NCBI GenBank assembly: GCA_943325005.2
Contig: CALPNT020000007.1
Location: 1 to 34,576, forward strand
DNA: 34,576 nt
Direction: 5' to 3'
Source: Bifidobacterium breve
GTDB taxonomy: Bacteria; Cyanobacteriota; Cyanobacteriia; PCC-6307; Cyanobiaceae
Shown: positions 21,990-31,011 of the stretch, piece by piece
Numbering within the stretch: position 1 is the stretch's first letter
How the letters are laid out: the number at the start of each line of letters is the position of its first letter
Notes under the pieces: generated by a model
Database searches by the model: none
What the model was told of the DNA's origin: nothing
The model's input: only the letters and a program-made list of their open reading frames with translations
Program-made: the position numbers and the translations under genes

Positions 21990-23681
21990 TCAACGCGTCG
22001 ATGTTGGCACAGCCTCTTCTGAGCCGTGGCTTCCCCTGCAGGGCCAGTGGCGCAGGTGCTCCCGCAGGTTTTGCAGCCCCAGATCGGCTGTCGCCGATAC
22101 GAACATCATCTCGGGCTCCAGGGCTCGGGCTCGCTCCAGTTCGCTGGCCGGGCAGCGGTCGATCTGATTGCCGATCACCAGTTGCGGCGCCACCGAGCCG
22201 AGGCTGTCGAGAATCGAGCGCACCGTGCGCAGCTGCTCCGGCCAGGCTGGATCGGCCAGGTCGACCACCAGCAGCAGACCATCGGCGTCGAGGGCCTCTT
22301 CGATTGTGGAGCGGAACGCTTCCATCAACTGGGCCGGCAGGGCTCGGATGAAACCCACCGTGTCGGTGATCAACAGGGGTTGATCGGCGTTGCCCTCAGC
22401 ATCGATCAGAGTGAGGCGCCGGGTGGTGGGGTCGAGGGTGGCGAACAGCTTGTTCTCCGCCAGCACCGCATGGGCGGCCCCCACCCGGGTGAGGGCATTG
22501 AGCAGGGAGCTCTTGCCGGCGTTGGTGTAGCCCACCAAGGCGAGGCGGCGCAGGCCGGTGCGGCTCTGACGCAGGCGGGCCCGATGGTCGCCGAGTCGCT
22601 GCACCTCCCGCTGTAGCCGTTCGACCCGCCGGCTGATCGCCCGCCGATCTTTCTCCAGCTGGGTTTCGCCGGGCCCGCGGGTGCCGATGCCGCCCCCCTG
22701 CCGAGACAGGCTCAGGCCGCGGCCGGTGAGCCGCGGCAGGCGGTAGCGCAGCTGGGCCAGCTCCACCTGCAGGCGGCCGGCGCCACTGGCGGCCCGTTGG
22801 GCAAAGATGTCGAGGATCAGCTCGCTGCGATCGCTCACCGGCAGATCCAGCAGCCGTTCCAGGTTGCGGGCCTGCACCGGCGTCAGTTCGCGGTCGGTCA
22901 CCACCAGATCGGCCTGAAGGCGGCGGGCTTCCAGGGCTGCCTCCTGGAGCTTGCCCTCGCCCCAGATGGTCAGGTGGCTCTCGCCGCTGCGGCGCTTCTG
23001 CTCGACGATGCCCACCGGCACGGCGCCGGCACTGCGCACCAGACCTTCCAGTTCGGCCTCCTCCCGGCGGGTGTGCTGGGGGTCGCCGCCCACCAGGCAG
23101 AGCAACAGCACCCGTTCCGGCCCTTTGGTGGCCTTGCTGCCGCCCTCGGCTTCCGCCGCCGCCACCACCAGGCTGGCTGGATCCTGCACGCAGAGGTCGG
23201 CCAGGTCTCCTTCCGCCTGCTGTTGCCAGGGATCGTCGCCAGCGCCGGGGGTGAGCAGCAGCGCCGGCCAGTGGCCGCCGGCACCGGCCTCATCGACGTA
23301 GCGCAGCCACAGGCAGGGAGCCAGATCGAGGGCCACCACCGATTCCTGCGGACCCGGTAACAGGGGAGCCGAGCGGCTGCCCCGCCGGCAGGTGATCAGC
23401 CGCAGGTCATGGCCCTGACGGCGATCGGAGCCCGGCAAGCGTTCAATCAGCCTCCCTGACTGCTCCAGATCGCCCACCCACAGCAGCCGGCACAGCCCCC
23501 GACCGTCCACCACCAGGCTGAGTGGTAGCTCCAGGCCATGGGATTCGGCCGCCAGCCGCTGCAAGGTGAGCAGATCGGCGGTGGCATCGGCCGGATGGCG
23601 GCGATGGCAGAGCCGCTCCAGTCGCCGCTTCTCCGCAGGGCGCAACCCGGCCGTTCGACCTGCCAGCACGCCTTGGCTCAA
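21990..23681 (-). CDS. hflX: GTPase HflX
   Basis: GGIGTRGPGETQLEKDRRAISRRVERLQREV, G1 GYTNAGKSSLLNAL, LDPTTRRL, DTVGFIRALPAQLMEAFRSTIEEA; TTG start. Confidence 0.95.
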   Translation of the reverse strand: MSQGVLAGRTAGLRPAEKRRLERLCHRRHPADATADLLTLQRLAAESHGLELPLSLVVDGRGLCRLLWVGDLEQSGRLIERLPGSDRRQGHDLRLITCRRGSRSAPLLPGPQESVVALDLAPCLWLRYVDEAGAGGHWPALLLTPGAGDDPWQQQAEGDLADLCVQDPASLVVAAAEAEGGSKATKGPERVLLLCLVGGDPQHTRREEAELEGLVRSAGAVPVGIVEQKRRSGESHLTIWGEGKLQEAALEARRLQADLVVTDRELTPVQARNLERLLDLPVSDRSELILDIFAQRAASGAGRLQVELAQLRYRLPRLTGRGLSLSRQGGGIGTRGPGETQLEKDRRAISRRVERLQREVQRLGDHRARLRQSRTGLRRLALVGYTNAGKSSLLNALTRVGAAHAVLAENKLFATLDPTTRRLTLIDAEGNADQPLLITDTVGFIRALPAQLMEAFRSTIEEALDADGLLLVVDLADPAWPEQLRTVRSILDSLGSVAPQLVIGNQIDRCPASELERARALEPEMMFVSATADLGLQNLREHLRHWPCRGSHGSEEAVPTSTR

Positions 23682-24340
23682 GGTCGTTGCACGATCAAAC
23701 AGCGGATCCCCGCTGCGGCGGCGCCGGCCGCGTCTTCAGGGCTGTCGCCCACGTGCCACACCTGCTCGGCGTTCAGGTCCAGGGCGTCCAGGGCCTGGTG
23801 AAAGGGCTGGGCCGAGGGTTTGGCTGCTCCGGCCCGGCTGGAGATCACCACCTGCTCAATCCAGGGGGTCAGCTCCAGGCCGGCCAGCAGGCCATCCAGG
23901 CGCTGGTCGAAGTTGCTGACCACCGCCAGCCGCAGCCCTTGCTCTCGCCAGGCCTGGAGTTGGGGGGGGACGTCGTTGTAGACCCGCCAGAGCTGGGGGT
24001 CGGCGAACTGATCAAAGAGGCAGCGATGCAGAGCCGGTGGAGCTGGCGCCGCACCGGCCGCTACCAGCACCGCGTCGATGCGCTGCGCCCACCAATCCCG
24101 TTCGGCCCGTTCCAGGGCCTCAGACTCCAGGCCGGGAAAGGCCAGGGGCGGGGCGGCTCGATAGACGCCAGGAAAGGCCTGGTCGATGGCCTCCGCCTCC
24201 ACTTGCAGCCCATGGTCGGCCGCCAGTCGGGCGTAGGTGCTGCCGATCGATTGGCGCAGGCCGATCAGGGTGCCCATGGCATCGAGCAGCAGGGCCTGGG
24301 GCCTGGGCCAGTTCGGGGGGGCAAGGCAGACGGCGGTCAT
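23678..24340 (-). CDS. HAD-superfamily hydrolase
   Basis: ALLLDAMGTLIGLRQSIGSTYARLAADHG, LAVVSNFDQRLDGLL, GAAKPSAQPFHQALD, WHVGDSPEDAAGAAAAGI; overlaps both neighbours by 4 nt. Confidence 0.88.
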   Translation of the reverse strand: MTAVCLAPPNWPRPQALLLDAMGTLIGLRQSIGSTYARLAADHGLQVEAEAIDQAFPGVYRAAPPLAFPGLESEALERAERDWWAQRIDAVLVAAGAAPAPPALHRCLFDQFADPQLWRVYNDVPPQLQAWREQGLRLAVVSNFDQRLDGLLAGLELTPWIEQVVISSRAGAAKPSAQPFHQALDALDLNAEQVWHVGDSPEDAAGAAAAGIRCLIVQRP

Positions 24341-25563
24341 GGTTTCCAGTCGGCCAGCCAGCCGGCGGCAACCCGCAGGGTGTGGGCCAGGCCGGGCATG
24401 CGGCTGAGATAGGCCAGCTGGCGCAGGCGAAAGGCGGCCGGACCGGCCAGGGTGAGGCCGGAGGCTGTCAGGCAGGCATCGCCTTGGCCGAGCGACAGCA
24501 TTTCGCCCAGATCCTTCCATTGGAAGGTTTCCAGCGGCTCATCCGCCAGGGAGTGCAACAGATTGGCGGCCAGTAGGGGCGCTTGCTGGAAGGCCACCTG
24601 GGCCGTGCCCGGCAGGGGGTCGCCGTCGGGCCCCTCCAGGTGGGCCAGGTCGCCGGCGACGAAAATGGCCGGCTGGTCTACCAGGCTGAGGTCGGCCTGG
24701 CAGCAAAGGCGGCCGCGCCGATCGCGGCGGGGATCGGGGCTGATCAGCGGCGGCCGGAAGCTCAGTCCGGCGGTCCAGATCACCCCGTCGATCGGCAGAA
24801 GTTCCTCGGGAGCGGGCTGCAGCCCATCGCCCTCGGGCGCGCTGCGGCAGCACAGGTGCAGGCGATCGGCGTCGACCCGGGTGACGGCGGTGTGGGTGCG
24901 CAGGCGCACATCCCGTTGCCGCAGGGCCTTTTCGGCCTGCTCACGGCTGAAGGCCCGAGCCTGGGGCAGCAGGGTGGGACCCTGCTCGATCAGTTCGATC
25001 ACGGCACAACCCTGAGCCAGATCGGCGAGTTTGCAGGCCAGCTCGACTCCAGTGGGGCCGGCTCCGACCACCGCCAGGCGCTGCAGCGGGCGGGCGGAGC
25101 GGCGCAGTTTCTCGAGCAGTTGCTGGAGTCGCTCCACATCATCGAGGGTGCGGAAGCCGAGGCTGTGGATATCCGCGCCCGGCACCCCGAAGAACTCGGG
25201 GCAGCCCCCCGAGGCGATCACCAGGCGGCGATAGGGAAGGCTGCGGCCAGCGGCGGTGTGCACATGCCGCTGGCTGGCATCGATCCGGTCGACACGATCC
25301 TGCAGCCAGCCCACCCCCTTGCCTGCCAGCAGGGCGTCGTAGCGGGGGGCGATCTCCCAGCGGCGCAGTTCGCCGCTGAGCAGCTCATAGAGCAGGGGCA
25401 AAAACAGAAAGCGCTCCTGCGGTTCGATCAGCAGGATCGGCGGGTGGCGGCGGCTCTCGGCCAGCGATAAGGCGGTGTAGAGCCCAGCGAACCCTCCCCC
25501 GACGATCACGACGGGGGGGATGGCGGTGCTGTCGGAATTGGCCGGATGCCTGTCACTCTCCAT
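24337..25563 (-). CDS. NAD(P)/FAD-dependent oxidoreductase, type II NADH dehydrogenase (NDH-2)
   Basis: PPVVIVGGGFAGLYTALSL, AVVGAGPTGVELACKLADL, DGVIWTAGLSFRPPL, AIFVAGDLAHLEGPDG. Confidence 0.9.
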   Translation of the reverse strand: MESDRHPANSDSTAIPPVVIVGGGFAGLYTALSLAESRRHPPILLIEPQERFLFLPLLYELLSGELRRWEIAPRYDALLAGKGVGWLQDRVDRIDASQRHVHTAAGRSLPYRRLVIASGGCPEFFGVPGADIHSLGFRTLDDVERLQQLLEKLRRSARPLQRLAVVGAGPTGVELACKLADLAQGCAVIELIEQGPTLLPQARAFSREQAEKALRQRDVRLRTHTAVTRVDADRLHLCCRSAPEGDGLQPAPEELLPIDGVIWTAGLSFRPPLISPDPRRDRRGRLCCQADLSLVDQPAIFVAGDLAHLEGPDGDPLPGTAQVAFQQAPLLAANLLHSLADEPLETFQWKDLGEMLSLGQGDACLTASGLTLAGPAAFRLRQLAYLSRMPGLAHTLRVAAGWLADWKP

Positions 25564-25609
25564 ACAGGAACCCTACCCAGTGTTTCCATTGACGGGTGAT
25601 GATGGCCTG

Positions 25610-26440
25610 ATGCTGACCCTTTCAGCCACGGGAAACGCTGTACCGAGTTCGTCTTCGCCGCAGTCTCAGGCCGCCCAGGTGCCGCTGGCTGCGATGCCCG
25701 CTGATCTGCAGGGGCGCCCCCTGGATCTGGAGGCGGCCCGGGCGCTGCTGGAGCCGCTGGATGCTCAGTCCCGGCTGCGCTGGGCGGCTGCTTGTTTTGG
25801 CGAAGGACTGGCGCTCACCACCAGCTTCGGCATCCAGTCGGCGGTGCTGCTGCACATGGTCAGCGAGCTCGGCGAGGTGGTTCCCGGTCGGCGGGTGTCC
25901 GTGATCTGGGTGGATACCGGCTACTTGCCCCCCGAGACCTATCGCTACGCCGAACAACTGAGCGCGCTGCTGTCGATCGATCTGCGGGTGGTTCAGGCGG
26001 TGATGAGCCCAGCCCGGATGGAGGCGCTCCATGGCCGGCTGTGGGAATCCGGCAACCTCGAGGATCTGCAGCTCTACAACCAGCTCCGCAAGGTCGAGCC
26101 CCTCGATCGGGCCCTGGTCGAGCTCCAGGTGCGTTGCTGGGCCAGTGGGGTGCGCGGCCGCCAGACCGACCATCGCCGTGGCATGACGCCGCTGGATCCG
26201 GTGCGGGGGGCCTGGTCGCTGCGGCCGCTGCTGACCTGGACCAGCCGTGATGTCTTCTATTACATGCAGGAGCATGGGCTACCCCAGCATCCGCTCTTTG
26301 AGCAGGGCTATTCCACTGTGGGCGACTGGCACTCCAGCGCCGCCGACGATGGAGACCTCAGTGGCCGTGCCACCCGCTTCGGCGGAATCCAGCAGGAATG
26401 CGGCATCCATCTGCCGGGGCTGATGGGTGAGGGCATCTGA
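25610..26440 (+). CDS. cysH: Phosphoadenylyl-sulfate (PAPS) reductase
   Basis: LALTTSFGIQSAVLLHMVSE, VIWVDTGYLPPETYRYAEQL, LRKVEPLDRAL, GVRGRQTDHRRGM, C-terminal ECGIH; ORF extends to 25520. Confidence 0.92.
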   Translation: MLTLSATGNAVPSSSSPQSQAAQVPLAAMPADLQGRPLDLEAARALLEPLDAQSRLRWAAACFGEGLALTTSFGIQSAVLLHMVSELGEVVPGRRVSVIWVDTGYLPPETYRYAEQLSALLSIDLRVVQAVMSPARMEALHGRLWESGNLEDLQLYNQLRKVEPLDRALVELQVRCWASGVRGRQTDHRRGMTPLDPVRGAWSLRPLLTWTSRDVFYYMQEHGLPQHPLFEQGYSTVGDWHSSAADDGDLSGRATRFGGIQQECGIHLPGLMGEGI

Positions 26441-27169
26441 GTGCCGTCTGGTTCGCCCCGCTGGTTGCTGATTGGAAACAGCCGCTGGCACTGGGCTGTG
26501 GCCACCGCTGGGGGGCTGCGGGTGGAGCATGGCTTGCCGCCGGCTGGCGCTCTGGAGCCTGGACTCCTCGCCGATCTGGTCGGTTGGGCCGCGGTGGGGC
26601 CGCTGCCGTCGCTGGTGACGTTGCCGCCGCAGCGGCGGCTACCGCTGGATCGGGTGCCGCTGGCTGCCTTGCCGCCCTGGCTGGGCCTGGATCGAGCTCT
26701 GGCCGGCTGGCTCGCTTGGCGGCGCCATGGCCAGGGGGTGCTGGTGGCCGATGCCGGCACCGTGCTCAGCCTCACCCGGGTGGAGCGATCGGGGCGATTT
26801 GCGGGGGGGCGGTTACTGGCCGGGGTTGGATTGCAGCTGCGGGCGATGGCGGTGGGCACTGCGGCCCTGCCGCAGCTCGAGCTGCCGCTGGCAGACCGGT
26901 TCGGATTGGCTCAGGGGGCTGGCTTGGACTGGCCGATGGACACCGACCGGGCCATGGCCGTCGGCGTGGTGTGTGGTGCGGCCGCGGCCGTGGCTGATGC
27001 CGTCTTGCAGGTTCGTCAGCATGACTCCGGCTGCCGTGTGGTGCTGACTGGTGGCGATGCCGGCCTGCTGCTGCCCCGACTTCAGGCCCTGCTGGGCCGC
27101 CAGGGCCTGGAGGTGGATTGTCAGCCCGATCTCGCCCTCGAGGCCCTGGTGGAATTGCAGCCGATCTGA
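26441..27169 (+). CDS. coaX: Type III pantothenate kinase
   Basis: LIGNSRWHWAV, LVADAGTVLSLTRV, GGRLLAGVGLQLRAM, VVLTGGDAGLLL; GTG start abutting the cysH stop. Confidence 0.85.
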   Translation: MPSGSPRWLLIGNSRWHWAVATAGGLRVEHGLPPAGALEPGLLADLVGWAAVGPLPSLVTLPPQRRLPLDRVPLAALPPWLGLDRALAGWLAWRRHGQGVLVADAGTVLSLTRVERSGRFAGGRLLAGVGLQLRAMAVGTAALPQLELPLADRFGLAQGAGLDWPMDTDRAMAVGVVCGAAAAVADAVLQVRQHDSGCRVVLTGGDAGLLLPRLQALLGRQGLEVDCQPDLALEALVELQPI

Positions 27170-27242
27170 CCTGGGCCCAGATTCGGATCAGCCGCGATTC
27201 CGGCAATAGGCAGGCAGGCCAGACCAAGGCGAAGGCCCAGCC

Positions 27243-27710
27243 TCAGTCCAGCCCCAGGTCAGTGAGAATCTGGTCAGCCATGGTTTCGGCCTTCACTTTG
27301 GTGTATACGGCTTCGATCTTGCCTTCGGCGTCGATCACGAAGGTGTGGCGCATCATGCCCAGATACTCCTTACCCATGAATTGCTTGAGGCCGTAGCTCT
27401 CGTAGGCCGTGGCCACAGGACAGGGCTCGGTATCGGTGAGGAGGGTGAAGGGCAGCTCGTATTTGCCGATGAACTTGCTGTGACTGCTGGCCCCATCCTT
27501 ACTGATCCCCAGCACTTGAATTCCCTGGCGTTCAAAAGCGCTCCAACGGTCGCGAAAATTGCAGGCCTCTTTGGTGCAGCCAGGGGTGTCATCCTTGGGA
27601 TAGAAATAAATCACCACCCGTTGGCCTTTGAGAGCCGCCAGGCTCACGCTGTCGCCGTTCTGATCAGGCAGGCTGAAATCAGGCGCTGCATCACCGATCT
27701 GAAGGGTCAT
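27243..27710 (-). CDS. bcp: Thioredoxin-dependent peroxiredoxin (Bcp/PrxQ)
   Basis: DAAPDFSLPDQNGDSVSL, VVIYFYPKDDTPGCTKEACNFRD, LGISKDGASSHSKFIGKYELPFTLLTD. Confidence 0.95.
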   Translation of the reverse strand: MTLQIGDAAPDFSLPDQNGDSVSLAALKGQRVVIYFYPKDDTPGCTKEACNFRDRWSAFERQGIQVLGISKDGASSHSKFIGKYELPFTLLTDTEPCPVATAYESYGLKQFMGKEYLGMMRHTFVIDAEGKIEAVYTKVKAETMADQILTDLGLD

Positions 27711-27868
27711 GGCGATTTTGCTCAGGCTGGGCTGAGAGCTTAGGCGTCAGGCCGCTTGACTCGACCACCGGTCCAGTCGGTGGGCAGCAGCACATCCGAA
27801 GACGATCTTGTGTAGTCGATTTGCTTGCAGTCGGTATCATGGATATGAATTCCTTTTTCTTGGTCCCA

Positions 27869-28546
27869 ATGCTCAAGCGTCTAATCGCCGGTCTCGCCAT
27901 TGGAACGGCTTTGACCGCCTCTGCTCTGCCCGTTTCTGCTGCTGTCCACAACGACCTGCCCGTGCGCTGGAACACCGGTGGCGCCGTCTGGTCCACCCAC
28001 CAGGAGGCCTTCGACACCTTTTTTGAAACTGGTGCGATCACTGACCGCGGCCTGGAAGGTGGTCTCCATCGCTCCGGCTGGACCGCCGATGAAGTGCGCA
28101 CCGGCATGACCAAGAGCTATTCGGTCAACCTGGTCGGCGTTTCGAACTTCCTCTATTCGGACGCCGGTGTGAAGTTTCTCAAGAATGCCACCGCCAGTTA
28201 TTTCCCTTACTGGAGCATGAACACCTACGCGGTTCAGGCCCTGCGCGGCGCCATCCTGGCTGATGCCAACGATGGCAACATCTCCTCCGCAGGCATCATG
28301 CGCGCCCTGCCCACCGACTTCCGCCTGGCTGACTTCTGCAACACCTACACCGGTGCCCAGAACATCTGCGCCGAAGGCCGTTGCCAGCCTGGAACTGCCC
28401 AGTGCACCTCCCTGCTCTCCTGGTACGTGTTCCTCCCCGCCTGCATCCAGGCCAATCAGGTCGTCGCCGTCGTGGCTGAGCGTCCCGCACCGGCTCCGGC
28501 CCCGGCTCCCGCTCCCTACGCCGAACCGATCCGCGGTCTCTGGTGA
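27869..28546 (+). CDS. Secreted protein with DUF1400-like domain (no hydrolase domain)
   Basis: Signal peptide MLKRLIAGLAIGTALTASALPVSA; ITDRGLEGGL...SVNLVGVSNFLYSDAGVKFLKN...YAVQALRGAILADANDGNISSAGIMRALPTDFRLADFC resembles DUF1400; Cys-rich and PAPAPAPAPAP tail. Confidence 0.65.
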   Translation: MLKRLIAGLAIGTALTASALPVSAAVHNDLPVRWNTGGAVWSTHQEAFDTFFETGAITDRGLEGGLHRSGWTADEVRTGMTKSYSVNLVGVSNFLYSDAGVKFLKNATASYFPYWSMNTYAVQALRGAILADANDGNISSAGIMRALPTDFRLADFCNTYTGAQNICAEGRCQPGTAQCTSLLSWYVFLPACIQANQVVAVVAERPAPAPAPAPAPYAEPIRGLW

Positions 28547-28589
28547 TCCTGGGGGCTTGCCCCTGACCACCCCCTTTTGATCCCATCAG

Positions 28590-28612
28590 CCCCGGCCAGC
28601 CCGGGGTTTTTT
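28590..28612 (+). terminator. Rho-independent terminator
   Basis: Hairpin CCCCGG-CCAGC-CCGGGG followed by TTTTTT, 44 bp past the DUF1400-like stop. Confidence 0.85.
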
Positions 28613-28717
28613 CATGGCAATTCTCGGTTGCCTGTTTGGCCTGAGTGGCCGGCAAGGACGAGGGCAGCGGCGGCGATGGCGGCATCATCTGCGCCTGCCG
28701 GCTGTACCAGCTCCCGC

Positions 28718-30934
28718 TCAGCCGGGGCGCTGGGCCCGCAGCAGGGTGTGCCGCAGTGGCTGGGGCAGGCGACTCCCCTGGTGGCGGCTGAACAGACGGC
28801 GCAGCTGGTCGATCACCTTGCTGTCCAGCTGGGTGCTCAGCAATTGCCGGTAGTCGGCTCCGGAGCTGAACCAGCGCTCCAGCAGGCCGCCATCCACGGC
28901 CAGGCCCAGTTCTTCCTGCCAGCTGTGGCCTTCCACCTGCCAGCCCCATTGCTCCAGCTGGGTCCGCACCGGTGTTGGTCCCGGCCCCTGAGCGGCCAGC
29001 CAACTCCGCTCCAGGGTCTGCGCTCGGTTCAGGGCCTCGGCCAGCTCTGTTGTTGCGGTCAGGCCACTGTCGTGGGCCAGCAGGCTGCCGACCGGGCCGA
29101 GCAACGGTTCACTGAACAGCAACCTGGCCCGGGCCGCGGGGGCCGCCAGGGCGGTGAGCGCGGCGATGCTGCTCTCCAGCTGTTTGCTGCCACTGGCGCG
29201 CCAGGGTTGGCGGGCTGCCAGCCAGTCGAATTGCCAGTGGGCTTCCAGTTCCAGGGCCAGGGCTGAGGGCTGCGCTGGAGGGAGCCTCAGCAACCTGGGT
29301 CGGCGCAGGTGATCAAGAAGCTGCAGCTGGGCCTCGAGCCGTTCCTGGTCGGCCGTTGCCGCCAGGGTGATCACCACATCGCCTTCGCTGGCGGCCTGCA
29401 GGGGGTCCAGGGCCCACAGCAGCGAGCGGGCTTCCAGCACCAGCACCCGGTCCAGGCGTCGGATCTTGGCGTCCTGCCAGAAGCGTTGGCGCAGGCGGTC
29501 GAGCCGTTCCCCTTCGGCGGCGGCCTGGCGCTGCAGCCAGCGGGCCAGCACCGGATCGTGGGGACTGCTGCTCAGCAGCTCCGGCTGGTCATTGTTGGTT
29601 TCGGCCGCGGCGGCCAGCTGGGCGGCCCGGCGCTGTTGCAGGCGCTGGCGCAGGGCTCCTTCCCAGCCGAGGGTGCCTGGCTGCCAGAAGACCTCCCCCT
29701 GCAGGGCGCTGGGCAGATATTGCTGGGCCACCCAGTGCTCGGCATAAGCATGGGGGTAGCGGTAGCCGACGCCATCGCCGAAGGCCTTGCCATCGCGGCT
29801 GGCGTCCCGCAAGTGGGAGGGCACCTGTTGCTTCTGGGCGTCGCGGACGGCCTTGATCGCATCGAACAGCCCCAGGCTGCTGTTGCTCTTCTCGCTGCCG
29901 GCCAGGTAGAGCGCGGCATGGGCCAGCGGATAGAGCCCTTCGGGCAAGCCCACCCGGTCGAAGGCTGCCGCACAGGCCTCCACCACCACCATCGCCTGGG
30001 GATCAGCCAGACCGATGTCCTCGCCGGCGGAGATCAGCAGTCGCCTGAGAATGAAGCGCGGGTTTTCCCCGGCCTCCAGCATGCGCGCCAGCCAGAACAA
30101 GGTGGCATCGGCGTCGGAGCCGCGGATCGACTTGATGAAGGCACTGATCGTGTCGAAATGGGCATCACCTTGCTTGTCGTAGAGCACGGCCCGCTGCTGG
30201 ATCGATTCCTCGGCGATGGCTAGATCAATCACCACGTCGCCGGCTGCGTCGACGGGCGTGGTTTCCACCGCCAGTTCCAGGGCGTTGAGCAGGCTGCGGG
30301 CATCACCCCCGGCCACGTTCAGCAAATGGTCCGCGGCCTCCGGCTGGATGCGCACCCGGCGTTGGCCATAGCCGTGCTCGGGATCACTCAGGGCCCGATC
30401 GATCAGTTGACGCAGATCCTCTGGCTCAAGGGGCTGGAGCCGGAACAACCGGGCCCGACTCACCAGTGCCTTGTTCACCTCGAAGTAGGGGTTTTCGGTG
30501 GTGGCGCCGATCAGGGTGAGGGTGCCGTTTTCCACCCAGGGCAGCAGTGCATCCTGTTGGGCCGCGTTGAAGCGGTGCACTTCATCGATGAACAGAATTG
30601 TGCGCAGGCCGTGGTGTTCGAGGCGCTCCCGGGCTGCCTCCACCTCGCTGCGCAGATCCTTCACCCCTGCCAGCACGGCATTGAGACTGCGGAAGGAGGC
30701 GCGGGTGCTGCCGGCAATGATGCGCGCCAGCGTGGTTTTACCCGTGCCCGGGGGGCCATGCAGGATCAGGTTGCCGACCCGGTCGGCGGTGATGGCGCGG
30801 CGCAGCAACCGACCGGGGCCGAGGATCGCCTCCTGGCCGACGAAGTCGTCGAGGCTGCGGGGCCGCAGTCGATCGGCCAGCGGCGCAATCCGGCTCAGAG
30901 TCTGCTCCCGGCGGTGGCTGAACAGATCGCTCAA
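28718..30934 (-). CDS. RarA/MgsA-type AAA+ recombination factor fused to a C-terminal domain of unknown function
   Basis: 738 aa; LHGPPGTGKTTLARIIAG, ILFIDEVHRFNAAQQDALLPWVENGTLTLIGATTENPYFEV, then about 280 extra residues after the RarA C-terminal domain. Confidence 0.92.
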   Translation of the reverse strand: MSDLFSHRREQTLSRIAPLADRLRPRSLDDFVGQEAILGPGRLLRRAITADRVGNLILHGPPGTGKTTLARIIAGSTRASFRSLNAVLAGVKDLRSEVEAARERLEHHGLRTILFIDEVHRFNAAQQDALLPWVENGTLTLIGATTENPYFEVNKALVSRARLFRLQPLEPEDLRQLIDRALSDPEHGYGQRRVRIQPEAADHLLNVAGGDARSLLNALELAVETTPVDAAGDVVIDLAIAEESIQQRAVLYDKQGDAHFDTISAFIKSIRGSDADATLFWLARMLEAGENPRFILRRLLISAGEDIGLADPQAMVVVEACAAAFDRVGLPEGLYPLAHAALYLAGSEKSNSSLGLFDAIKAVRDAQKQQVPSHLRDASRDGKAFGDGVGYRYPHAYAEHWVAQQYLPSALQGEVFWQPGTLGWEGALRQRLQQRRAAQLAAAAETNNDQPELLSSSPHDPVLARWLQRQAAAEGERLDRLRQRFWQDAKIRRLDRVLVLEARSLLWALDPLQAASEGDVVITLAATADQERLEAQLQLLDHLRRPRLLRLPPAQPSALALELEAHWQFDWLAARQPWRASGSKQLESSIAALTALAAPAARARLLFSEPLLGPVGSLLAHDSGLTATTELAEALNRAQTLERSWLAAQGPGPTPVRTQLEQWGWQVEGHSWQEELGLAVDGGLLERWFSSGADYRQLLSTQLDSKVIDQLRRLFSRHQGSRLPQPLRHTLLRAQRPG

Positions 30935-31011
30935 GGTGGGGCGCTGGCGGGCAGGGTGGCATCGCGGCCTTGGTCATCATCGTTGCTCTGCCCCAGGGCC
31001 GGCTGCTGGCC

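Noticed and set aside
24583-25470. 295-aa plus-strand ORF
   Set aside because: Antisense shadow of the NDH-2 gene.
27809-27840. Possible sigma70-type promoter with TATCAT box before the DUF1400-like gene
   Set aside because: The -10 looks reasonable but no -35 with acceptable spacing was found; not enough for a feature call.
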